A DNA stretch of 64,000 nt from Alphaproteobacteria bacterium. Its GTDB lineage: Bacteria > Pseudomonadota > Alphaproteobacteria > WRAU01 > Hepatincolaceae. Position 1 is the first letter of the stretch. Each line of letters opens with the position of its first letter. Shown piece after piece: positions 53,398 to 61,339 of this stretch. The stretch spans positions 83,113-147,112 of the forward strand of contig JAIRQL010000100.1 of NCBI GenBank assembly GCA_031256515.1, read 5' to 3'. Below the pieces are notes generated by a model, which worked only from the letters and a program-made list of their open reading frames with translations, had not been told where the DNA came from and searched no databases. The position numbers were made by a program, and so were the translations under genes.

Positions 53398-53490
53398 AAA
53401 GTTTAAGATTTTAGCTTTCTATATTGTTGTGTAATTCCTTGTATATGTTTAATACATAGGTTTTAATTTGTTATACAAAGCAAGTTTTTA
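53398..53490. repeat. Composite palindrome F, adjacent to D
   Basis: The left side (AAGATTTTAGCTTTCTAT) matches element E. GCTTTCTATA (53414-53423) pairs with TATACAAAGC (53472-53481) with one mismatch; tip TATGT-TTAAT-ACATA (53444-53458). The inner arm pairs only with a bulge. It sits in the leader of the second dcu gene. Confidence 0.55.
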
Positions 53491-53516
53491 TAATAATAAA
53501 AAAGAGGATAAATATA

Positions 53517-54827
53517 ATGTTATTTGTTATTTGCTTTGCAATATTACTACTATCTATTTTTTTAGGAGTAAGATTAGGTGGTCTTGGAGTTGCTTATGCA
53601 GGAGGTATCGGGCTTTTTATTTATACTATGGTACTTGGGATTCCGCCAGGGAATGTTCCAGTAAGTGTAGTATATATTATTGTTTCTGTAATAGGAATGA
53701 TAGCTATTTTAGAATTAAGTGGTGGTTTAACTTATTTGGTATATTTAGCAGAAAAGGTATTAAAAAAGAATCCCAAACATGTTAATTATTTAGCCCCATT
53801 AGTAACTTTCTTTTTACCAGTTCTTGCAGGAACAAGCCATACCGCATATTCAATGATGCCAGTAATTGTTGAAGTTGCAAAATCGCAAGGTATTCGCCCA
53901 GTGCGTCCACTAACTTTATCTGTGGTAGCTTCAATAGTTGGGATAATAGCTTCGCCAATTAGTGCAGCTTTTGTTGCATTTATGATGGTTTTAAGTGATG
54001 GTAATGTAGGTGTAAGTGCTTTATCAATATTAGCGATAATGATTCCTTCAGCAATTATGGGAATTTTGATTACATCAACTATTGTTAGCATGCTGCCACA
54101 AAAATTAGAAACTGATGTTAATTACCAAAAACTACTAAGTGAGGGTAGAATCGTTTCTAGCAAAAGTAAAGAAACAATTGTTCCAGAAAAAGGACCGATT
54201 GCTGTAGTTATATTTTTAATTACGGTAATAGCAATTTCTGTATATAGTCTTTTTCCAGATTTAAAACCAACTTATGGTGATGGGAAACAAATAGATACAG
54301 CACTATTAATTATAATTTTAATGCTTTTAGGTTCTTATGTTATGGTTTTAGTAACTAAGGTAAATATTTTAGATTTAGCTAGCCAGTCAACTTTTAAAGC
54401 AGGAATGGTTGCAGCTCTTTGTGTAATAGGGGTAGCTTGGCTAGGTGATACGATGATAAGTTATTATGCTAATGATATTAAAAGAGTAGCTGGAGAATTT
54501 TTAATAGCTAATCCATGGGCTTTTGCGGTAGTATTGCTATTTTTATCTTCACTATTATATTCACAAGCAGTTACTACTGTGGCAGTTATGCCTATAGGAA
54601 TATCATTAGGATTGCCAATTGAAGTATTAATTGGGTCATTTGCAGCAGTATGTGGTTTATTTTTATTACCAACATATCCAACTATAATTGCTGCTACCCA
54701 AATGGATTATACAGGTACAACAAGAATAGGAAAGTATGTATTTAATCATTCTTTCTTATTGCCAGGAATATTGTTATTATCGTTTACTTGCATAATAGCT
54801 TTTACTCTTGCCTTGATTGTAATGTAG
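53517..54827 (+). CDS. Anaerobic C4-dicarboxylate transporter (Dcu family), copy 2
   Basis: A 436-residue paralog of the preceding carrier, with the same landmarks: LGVRLGGLGVAYAGGIGL, GGLTYLVYLAEKVLKKNPK, LAGTSHTAYSMMPVIVEVAK and GLFLLPTYPTIIAATQMDYTGTTRIGKYVF. Divergence is spread through the whole protein, so this is an older duplication with possible division of labour (for example aspartate uptake versus fumarate/succinate antiport). Which copy does what cannot be told from sequence. A 90-base gap leads to sdhC. Confidence 0.93.
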   Translation: MLFVICFAILLLSIFLGVRLGGLGVAYAGGIGLFIYTMVLGIPPGNVPVSVVYIIVSVIGMIAILELSGGLTYLVYLAEKVLKKNPKHVNYLAPLVTFFLPVLAGTSHTAYSMMPVIVEVAKSQGIRPVRPLTLSVVASIVGIIASPISAAFVAFMMVLSDGNVGVSALSILAIMIPSAIMGILITSTIVSMLPQKLETDVNYQKLLSEGRIVSSKSKETIVPEKGPIAVVIFLITVIAISVYSLFPDLKPTYGDGKQIDTALLIIILMLLGSYVMVLVTKVNILDLASQSTFKAGMVAALCVIGVAWLGDTMISYYANDIKRVAGEFLIANPWAFAVVLLFLSSLLYSQAVTTVAVMPIGISLGLPIEVLIGSFAAVCGLFLLPTYPTIIAATQMDYTGTTRIGKYVFNHSFLLPGILLLSFTCIIAFTLALIVM

Positions 54828-54917
54828 GTTGTTGTTATATTATTAAAAATGATTTATAATATAATTATATGTTTTTATGTTTAATGTTTATTATTATTTG
54901 AAGGAGATGAAAATATA

Positions 54918-55319
54918 ATGGAAAATAAAAGACCCATATCACCACATTTACAAATCTATAATATTTTTTCAAAAGATATGACTTCAGGCCCATCCTTTTT
55001 AAACAGGTTTACAGGAATTATATCTACTGTTGGTTTAATATATTTAGCAGCATGGCTTGTTTGTTTAGCTATGGGTGAGGTGTATTATGATTATTATCTA
55101 TGGTTTATTACTTCTTGGTTTGGGTATTTATCATTAGTAGGATTCACCTTTGCTTTTTATTACCATTTAATAAATGGATTAAGATTCTTAATTTTTGATT
55201 TAGGATATTGGTTGACTAGAAAATCAATGTTTATAAGTGGAGTTTGGATGATTATCTTAACCCTAATTACCTCTGTAGGGACTTGGGCATTTATTCTTTG
55301 CAGATACATATTAGTTTAA
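54918..55319 (+). CDS. sdhC: Succinate dehydrogenase cytochrome b556 subunit
   Basis: A 133-residue membrane anchor with three helices. RPISPHLQIYN at the start and the heme-ligand region YYHLINGLRFLIFDLG identify SdhC. It binds heme b and ubiquinone with SdhD. A TATAAT lies in the upstream gap and AAGGAG before the ATG, so the sdhCDAB operon probably starts here. All four subunits follow in the standard order. Confidence 0.94.
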   Translation: MENKRPISPHLQIYNIFSKDMTSGPSFLNRFTGIISTVGLIYLAAWLVCLAMGEVYYDYYLWFITSWFGYLSLVGFTFAFYYHLINGLRFLIFDLGYWLTRKSMFISGVWMIILTLITSVGTWAFILCRYILV

Positions 55320-55339
55320 TTAAAAATTAGGAGATAATT

Positions 55340-55750
55340 ATGGGAAGTGGAAGTTCTTTAGGTCCTAAAGATTACGAGAAAAAAAGTAAACTAGCACATG
55401 TTAAAGGTGTAGGCTCTTCTTATAGAGGGTCGCATGAATGGTTAGTTTCAAGATTGCAAGCAGTAATCTCAGTTCCTTTTACAATTTATGTTTTAATATC
55501 TTTATTGCTTATGGGTAATGCCAATAGTTATTTAGAATTTGTTGATTGGTTAGGCAATCCTCTTAATATGGCTTGTTTAATAATAGCAATAATTACTTTA
55601 TGTTGGCATGGTGTTTATGGAGTGATTACTGTGGTAAACGATTATGTTCATGATAGTGGTATAAACTTTTTTCTAAGGCTGTTAGCAAAGATATTTTTTA
55701 GCTTTATTGTAATTGTTTCAATAGTTAGCATATTGCTAAGTGCTTTTTAG
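55340..55750 (+). CDS. sdhD: Succinate dehydrogenase membrane anchor subunit
   Basis: A 136-residue protein with three helices. SHEWLVSRLQAVISVPFTIY and the conserved HGVYGVITVVNDYVHD (heme and quinone region) fit alphaproteobacterial SdhD. A hydrophilic N-terminus of about 35 residues precedes the first helix. It lies 20 bases after sdhC and 26 before sdhA. Confidence 0.9.
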   Translation: MGSGSSLGPKDYEKKSKLAHVKGVGSSYRGSHEWLVSRLQAVISVPFTIYVLISLLLMGNANSYLEFVDWLGNPLNMACLIIAIITLCWHGVYGVITVVNDYVHDSGINFFLRLLAKIFFSFIVIVSIVSILLSAF

Positions 55751-55776
55751 TTAAAACGAATTGAAGGAGAATTAAT

Positions 55777-57567
55777 TTGAGTAAGTATAAAATTGTAGAT
55801 CACTCATTTGATGTAGTTGTAGTAGGAGCAGGTGGAGCTGGTTTAAGATCAGCTTTAGGAATGGTAGAAGCAGGCTTTAGTGTAGCTTGTATTTCTAAAA
55901 TTTTTCCTACTCGTAGCCATACTATTGCGGCTCAAGGAGGTATCGGAGCTGCTTTATCTAATGTGAATGATGATAAATGGCAATATCATATGTATGATAC
56001 TGTTAAAGGGTCAGATTGGTTAGGCGATCAAGATGCTATTGAGTATATGTGTAAAAATGCTGCTAATGCGGTTTACGAACTAGAACATTATGGTGTGCCA
56101 TTTTCTAGGCTAGAAAATGGTAAAATCTATCAAAGAAAATTTGGTGGACATACTAGAAATTTTGGTGAAAGCATGGTAGAAAGAGCTTGTGCGGCAGCCG
56201 ATATGACAGGGCATGCTATGTTGCATACACTTTATCAACAATGTTTAAAACATAAAGTACAATTTTTCATTGAGTACTTTTCAACCGATTTAATTATGGA
56301 TGAAGAAGGTGCTTGTGTTGGAGTAATGGCTTTATCTTTAGAAGATGGTATTATCCATAGATTCCACAGCAACATGGTAGTATTAGCTACTGGTGGTGGC
56401 AACAGATGCTATTTCTCTTCAACATTAGCTCACACTTGTACTGGGGATGGTTATGGTATGGCTTTAAGAGCTGGTCTTCCTTTACAAGATATGGAATTTG
56501 TACAATTCCATCCGACAGGACTTTATGGTCCAGGTTGTTTAATAACAGAAGCAGCTAGAGGTGAAGGTGGATACTTTACAAACTCTGAAGGTGAAAGATT
56601 CATGGAAAGATATGCTCCAAGTGCTAAAGATTTAGCTTCTCGTGATGTTTGTTCTAGAGCCTTAACTCTTGAAATCAGAGAAGGTAGAGGAGTTGGTAAG
56701 AATAAAGATCATATTCATCTACATTTAGAGCATATTGATTCTCATGAATTACATGAAAAACTACCAGGTATTATAGAAACAGCTAAAATATTTGCTGATG
56801 TGGATCTTACTAAAGAACCTTGTCCGGTTATTCCTACTGCTCACTATAATATGGGAGGTGTTCCTACAAATTATATGGGTGAGGTTATTAAACCAACAGC
56901 AGGTAATACCGAAGCCGTAGTGTCAGGTCTTATGGCAATTGGTGAAGCAGCTTCAGTTTCAGTTCATGGTGCTAACAGATTAGGTTCAAACTCACTTTTA
57001 GATTTAGTGGTGTTTGGCAAAGCTACAGCCCTTAGAGCTAAAGAAATTATGAAACCAGGTGCTGCTAAAAGACTAATGCCAGCATATTCTGCGGAATCTA
57101 CAATTGCTAAAATTGATGCTTTGTTAGAATCTAAAGGAACTTCTTCAGTGTACGAAGTAAGACTAGCAATGCAAAGAGCAATGCAAAAAGATGCTTCAGT
57201 ATTTAGACAAAAAGATTCTCTCACTGAGGGTGTTGCAAGTATTGATAAAATTGCAGGTTCTATGGATAATATTGGTTTAGCTGATAAATCTTTAGTATTT
57301 AACTATTCTTTAGTAGAAGCTCTAGAGTTAGAAAATCTAATGCTTACCTCAAGAGCAATTATTTCTTCGGCTTTAAGTCGTGAAGAAAGTAGAGGCGCTC
57401 ACTCAAGAGAAGACTTCCCAGAAAGAGATGATGTTAATTACTTAAAACATACTCTAGCTTATGGTGCTCAGAAAAAAGATAAAGTTGTTATTGATACAAG
57501 ACCAGTTCATACTTGGACTTTAACAGATGAAGTATCTTACATTGAGCCGAAAAAAAGAGTTTATTAA
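55777..57567 (+). CDS. sdhA: Succinate dehydrogenase flavoprotein subunit
   Basis: The catalytic FAD subunit, 596 residues. [16 protein letters not shown] binds [21 protein letters not shown] holds the His for covalent flavin, [21 protein letters not shown] and [19 protein letters not shown] complete the site. The start is TTG, supported by GAAGGAG eight bases upstream. The enzyme oxidises succinate; in this aspA/dcu context it may also run as a fumarate reductase, as no separate frd genes are seen. Confidence 0.98.
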   Translation: MSKYKIVDHSFDVVVVGAGGAGLRSALGMVEAGFSVACISKIFPTRSHTIAAQGGIGAALSNVNDDKWQYHMYDTVKGSDWLGDQDAIEYMCKNAANAVYELEHYGVPFSRLENGKIYQRKFGGHTRNFGESMVERACAAADMTGHAMLHTLYQQCLKHKVQFFIEYFSTDLIMDEEGACVGVMALSLEDGIIHRFHSNMVVLATGGGNRCYFSSTLAHTCTGDGYGMALRAGLPLQDMEFVQFHPTGLYGPGCLITEAARGEGGYFTNSEGERFMERYAPSAKDLASRDVCSRALTLEIREGRGVGKNKDHIHLHLEHIDSHELHEKLPGIIETAKIFADVDLTKEPCPVIPTAHYNMGGVPTNYMGEVIKPTAGNTEAVVSGLMAIGEAASVSVHGANRLGSNSLLDLVVFGKATALRAKEIMKPGAAKRLMPAYSAESTIAKIDALLESKGTSSVYEVRLAMQRAMQKDASVFRQKDSLTEGVASIDKIAGSMDNIGLADKSLVFNYSLVEALELENLMLTSRAIISSALSREESRGAHSREDFPERDDVNYLKHTLAYGAQKKDKVVIDTRPVHTWTLTDEVSYIEPKKRVY

Positions 57568-57597
57568 TAAATATTCAATCCATGGAGGGTTAAAGTT

Positions 57598-58380
57598 ATG
57601 GTAGAATTTGCTTTACCGAAAAACTCTGTAGTTGTTAAAGGAAAATACTTTAAAGCAAAAGAGGGTGCAAAAAATATTAGAATTTTTGAGATTTATAGGT
57701 GGGATCCTGAATCTGGCGAAAATCCAAGATATGATACTTTTGAGATTGATCTTGATGACTGTGGTCCTATGATTCTTGATGTTCTAATGAAAATTAAAGA
57801 CGAAATAGATACTTCGCTTGTGTTTAGAAGATCTTGTCGTGAGGGTATTTGTGGTTCTTGTTCTTTTAATATCAATGGTAAAAATACATTAGCTTGTATT
57901 AGAAAAATCAATGAATATAAAGGAAAAATTAGAATCTATCCACTACCACACAGACCAGTTATTAAAGATCTAGTGGTAGATCTTTCTACTCCTTATGCTC
58001 AATATGAAGCTATTCAGCCATGGTTAAAAGCTGATACTCCAATTGAACAAGATAAAGAAAGATTACAAAGCCCACAAGAAAGAGCTAAACTTGATGGCTT
58101 ATGGGAATGTATTCTATGTTTTTGTTGTTCTACAAGTTGTCCTAGTTATTGGTGGAATGGTGAAAGAGGGTATTTTGGACCTTCGGCATTATTACAAGCC
58201 TATAGATGGGTTGAGGATAGCCGTGATGAGTACATGGGTGAAAGATTAGCAGAGTTAGACGATCATTCAAGATTATTTAGTTGTCATACAATTATGAACT
58301 GTATGGATGTTTGCCCTAAAAACTTAAATCCAGGTAAAGCTATTGCTGAACTTAAAAAACTTGTGGTATCTAGAAACTAA
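57598..58380 (+). CDS. sdhB: Succinate dehydrogenase iron-sulfur subunit
   Basis: Carries electrons from flavin to quinone through three clusters. The 260-residue protein has the 2Fe-2S motif [22 protein letters not shown], the 4Fe-4S motif [16 protein letters not shown] and the final [14 protein letters not shown]. Last gene of the sdh operon; two hairpins follow it. Confidence 0.98.
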   Translation: MVEFALPKNSVVVKGKYFKAKEGAKNIRIFEIYRWDPESGENPRYDTFEIDLDDCGPMILDVLMKIKDEIDTSLVFRRSCREGICGSCSFNINGKNTLACIRKINEYKGKIRIYPLPHRPVIKDLVVDLSTPYAQYEAIQPWLKADTPIEQDKERLQSPQERAKLDGLWECILCFCCSTSCPSYWWNGERGYFGPSALLQAYRWVEDSRDEYMGERLAELDDHSRLFSCHTIMNCMDVCPKNLNPGKAIAELKKLVVSRN

Positions 58381-58386
58381 CAAATC

Positions 58387-58462
58387 TAAGTGGGCTACTT
58401 ATGATAGCAACACTTAAAGTTAATCTCGTGTTTTTGTTGTAAAATTTTATAGCAAAAACACG
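58387..58462 (+). terminator. Two hairpins downstream of sdhB
   Basis: First: TAAGTG (58387-58392) with CACTTA (58411-58416), and an inner GCTA/TAGC. Second: CGTGTTTTTG (58427-58436) with CAAAAACACG (58453-58462), a perfect 10 bp enclosing an AT-rich inner stem. No T tract follows, so the role may be mRNA 3'-end protection. Confidence 0.5.
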
Positions 58463-58615
58463 GGTAATTATAGAAACTTTTGATTTAAAAATTACTAGTC
58501 TAAGACTAAATATGAAGATTTTTTGTTAGTTTTATAATAAGAACTTTAATATTTAGAATTAAAATCTAAAATAGTTAATTTATTATTTTAGAACAATATA
58601 AAGGGAGAAATTCTT

Positions 58616-59680
58616 ATGAAAGTAAGCATAATTAATCGTATTTTTATTGTATTATTATTGGTAGTTTTATATTCTTCTAATACTTTTGCAAAAAATATTG
58701 TAATTGTGGCAACAGGTGGTACGATTGCAGGGTCAGCTCAACAATCTACAGATACAACGGGATACACAGCAGCAACCTTGGGGGTGCAGGCTTTAATTAA
58801 TGCTGTTCCTGAAATTAAAAAAGTTGCTAATGTAACTGGCGAACAAGTTTTACAAATTGGCTCTCAAGATATGGATAATGAGGCTTGGTTAAAATTAGCT
58901 AAAAAAATAGATGAATTAGCAAGTTCTTCTAGTGTAGATGGTATTGTAATTACTCATGGTACAGATACTATTGAAGAAACTGCCTACTTTTTAAACTTAG
59001 TAGTTAATACTAAAAAACCGATAGTTTTAGTTGGAGCAATGAGACCAGCTACTGCTCTTAGTGCTGATGGTCCATTAAATTTACTTAATGCAGTCATTGT
59101 AGCGAACTCTAAAGAAGCACAAGGCAAAGGTGTTTTAGTTGTTATAAATGATACTATTTTTGGAGCAAGAGATATTGCTAAAACTAATACTTTTTTAGTA
59201 AATGCTTTTGATGCCCCAAATAGTGGAGCCATGGGCTATATCCAATCTAGCAAAGTGTTTTTATATAATAATTCTTCAGCATTAAATACATCTGCTAGTG
59301 AATTTAATATTAAAAACATTTCAGCTCTACCAAGAGTAGATATATTATACGGTTATGCTAATGCTGGCGGTGAATATGTTGACTATGCGGTGAATACTTT
59401 AAAAGTTAAAGGAATTGTGTATGCGGGTGTGGGCGATGGTAATTTTTATAAAGATGTATTTCCTGCCGTACAAAATGCAGTTAAAAATAAAGTTGCAGTT
59501 GTAAGAAGCAGTAGGGTAGGAAGTGGTATCGTTGCTAGAAATGGTGAAGTTAATGATGATGAAAATGGCTTTGTTGCTGCTAATAATCTAAATCCACAAA
59601 AAGCTAGAGTTCTTTTAATTTTAGCTTTAACTAAAAATAATGATCCTAAATATATTCAATCTGTTTTTAATAAATACTAA
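58616..59680 (+). CDS. ansB: Periplasmic L-asparaginase (type II)
   Basis: Hydrolyses asparagine to aspartate and ammonia. The 354-residue protein has a cleavable signal peptide (MKVSIINRIFIVLLLVVLYSSNTFA), then VATGGTIAG with nucleophile Thr36 and THGTDT (113-118), the second catalytic threonine. The export signal makes it the high-affinity periplasmic type. Its aspartate can enter through Dcu and be converted to fumarate by AspA, so it fits the same module. A TATAAT lies about 80 bases upstream, and a strong terminator follows. Confidence 0.96.
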   Translation: MKVSIINRIFIVLLLVVLYSSNTFAKNIVIVATGGTIAGSAQQSTDTTGYTAATLGVQALINAVPEIKKVANVTGEQVLQIGSQDMDNEAWLKLAKKIDELASSSSVDGIVITHGTDTIEETAYFLNLVVNTKKPIVLVGAMRPATALSADGPLNLLNAVIVANSKEAQGKGVLVVINDTIFGARDIAKTNTFLVNAFDAPNSGAMGYIQSSKVFLYNNSSALNTSASEFNIKNISALPRVDILYGYANAGGEYVDYAVNTLKVKGIVYAGVGDGNFYKDVFPAVQNAVKNKVAVVRSSRVGSGIVARNGEVNDDENGFVAANNLNPQKARVLLILALTKNNDPKYIQSVFNKY

Positions 59681-59690
59681 TATCCTCTAA

Positions 59691-59741
59691 ATTATTGCAT
59701 ACAAAATAAGAAACACCTTATTTTGTATGTGATAATTTTTT
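59691..59741 (+). terminator. Strong terminator after ansB
   Basis: A 20-bp stem (59691-59710 with 59717-59736, two wobble pairs), a 6-base loop and a T6 run, 11 bases after the stop codon. Confidence 0.92.
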
Positions 59742-59902
59742 CTTATTAGCTATTTGATTTAATAATGTTTTATTTTCAGAGGATTGTTTGTTTTCCAGAA
59801 AATCAGTATTAATTTTGAAGATGCTATAAAAGGTTCTTGAAATTTTCTTGATAGTCAAAAGCTAGCAGAATCTTCTAAAATTATATCTATTTCTTGAGTG
59901 TT
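59718..59902 (-). pseudogene. Possible remnant of a small gene
   Basis: Minus-strand translation gives protein-like stretches in three successive frames (NTQEIDIILEDSA, then FDYQENFKNLL, then NTDFLENKQSSENKTLLNQI), ending at a stop inside the ansB terminator. No start, ribosome site or known family is seen. It may be a decayed gene or chance. Confidence 0.2.
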
Positions 59903-59939
59903 AATATTATCTTATTAAAGTAGAATATATAAAAACAGA

Positions 59940-59980
59940 TTTAATATAATCATAATAATCATATGATTGATTATATTAAA
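59940..59980. terminator. Cruciform-like hairpin overlapping the nrdI stop
   Basis: TTTAATATAATC (59940-59951) pairs perfectly over 12 bp with 59969-59980, and the loop itself contains the palindrome AATCATATGATT (59957-59968). It includes the nrdI stop codon, so it probably ends the nrd operon transcript. Confidence 0.5.
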
Positions 59981-60332
59981 AATTACTCATAATATTCAAG
60001 AACTTTTCTATATCGTGTTTATTGCCAGCCATTTCAAAGGTTAGAAGAATGGGAGTTTTGTAGGTTTTTTGGATAATATTAGTAGCATTACAAAAAGAGC
60101 CACCCCAGTTTTTATTACCACTGCCAATTACTCCAATCATGTTTTTATGATTATTTTTAAGAAAAGTGGCAACCTCAAGTGGAAGCTCACCAATACCAGT
60201 AGTATAAGTAATAAGCACAAAATTTTCACTTATAACCTCACTACCAGTTTCTATTTTAAAAATGTTAGAAACATTAGATTTTTTTAAGAACTTTATAATG
60301 TTTCCGGTTTTAGAGGCATAAACTATAAGCAT
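59976..60332 (-). CDS. nrdI: Flavodoxin-like NrdI
   Basis: NrdI supplies superoxide to NrdF so that its dimanganese-tyrosyl cofactor forms. The 118-residue protein has LIVYASKTGNIIKF (FMN phosphate loop) and GVIGSGNKNWGGSFCNA, the NrdI signature. It lies 11 bases after nrdF, last of the nrdE-nrdF-nrdI operon. nrdH, the usual glutaredoxin-like partner, is missing from the operon. Confidence 0.94.
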   Translation of the reverse strand: MLIVYASKTGNIIKFLKKSNVSNIFKIETGSEVISENFVLITYTTGIGELPLEVATFLKNNHKNMIGVIGSGNKNWGGSFCNATNIIQKTYKTPILLTFEMAGNKHDIEKFLNIMSNF

Positions 60333-60343
60333 TGGTGGTTGCC

Positions 60344-61339
60344 TTAGAAATTAAAATCATCATCCGATAATTTATCAACATTAGTAGTTTTAATATAACC
60401 ATTGCCTTTGGTAGAAAAGAAATCATGATTTTTAGTTTTAGTATCAAGACCTCTTAAAACCGAAGCATTAACATCATTAGCATCAATGTTAAAATGAGGC
60501 TCTAATCCTAAATTCATTAAGGCTTTATCGGCATTATACTCTATAAAGGTTTTCACTTGATCGGCAAGGTTAATCTCTGTATAGATTTCCTTAGCATAAA
60601 GAAGCTCAATATCATAAAGATTTTTAAGCAAAAGAGCAGTTTCTTGGTGAGCTTGTTCTTGTTCTTCAGGAGTTAGCTTTATGAATAATTCTTGGGCAAG
60701 GATTCCCACATAAACACCATGAATAGATTCATCTCTAATAATTAAATTAATAATTTCACCAGAGGCTACTAGCTTACCTTGTCCTGCTAAATAAAGAGGA
60801 TAGAAAAATCCTGAGTAGAAAAGGAAACTTTCTAAAAAAACCGAGGCAACCATCGCCATGTATAGGCTTTTATTGTCTTGGATATTATTATAAAATAAAG
60901 AAATTGTGCTTAATTTTCTTTGTAAAAGGTCATGATTTTTAACCCAAGTGAAAATTTCGTCAATTTCTTTACTATTACAAAGTGTAGAAAAAATAGAACT
61001 ATAGCTTTTAGCATGCATATGTTCCATTGTTCCCATAAAACTTAAAATTGCTTTAGAATGGAGATTATCAACTGCTAAAGCGATTTGAGGCATACCAATT
61101 GTACCTTGTTCGGTATCTAGTAAAGTAAGCCCTGCTAATACTTTGATATAAGAATCTTGTTCTTTAGCAGATAAAGTTCCCCAAGTTAGTTTATCGTCAG
61201 ACAAAGGAATTTCTTCATCTATCCAAAATTGGCGAATATTTTGATTCCAAAAAAGAGTGGTAAAATTATCTTTAATATTATTCCAATTTACGGCATCTTT
61301 ATTGAGGTTATTTTTCCTTAAATTGAACACGACAAACAT
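60344..61339 (-). CDS. nrdF: Class Ib ribonucleotide reductase, radical subunit
   Basis: Holds the Mn/Fe-tyrosyl radical that starts catalysis. The 331-residue protein has metal ligands in LLDTEQGT, TMEHMHAKSYS and RDESIHGVYVG. The given ATG lies within the last codons of nrdE (22-base overlap); an AAGGAAAA occurs after that ATG, so a start slightly further in, from a non-standard codon, cannot be excluded. It is followed by nrdI. Confidence 0.96.
   Translation of the reverse strand: MFVVFNLRKNNLNKDAVNWNNIKDNFTTLFWNQNIRQFWIDEEIPLSDDKLTWGTLSAKEQDSYIKVLAGLTLLDTEQGTIGMPQIALAVDNLHSKAILSFMGTMEHMHAKSYSSIFSTLCNSKEIDEIFTWVKNHDLLQRKLSTISLFYNNIQDNKSLYMAMVASVFLESFLFYSGFFYPLYLAGQGKLVASGEIINLIIRDESIHGVYVGILAQELFIKLTPEEQEQAHQETALLLKNLYDIELLYAKEIYTEINLADQVKTFIEYNADKALMNLGLEPHFNIDANDVNASVLRGLDTKTKNHDFFSTKGNGYIKTTNVDKLSDDDFNF

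Noticed and set aside
58043-58249. An overlapping plus-strand frame inside sdhB
   Set aside because: The sdhB frame carries all cluster cysteines; the alternative has no independent support.
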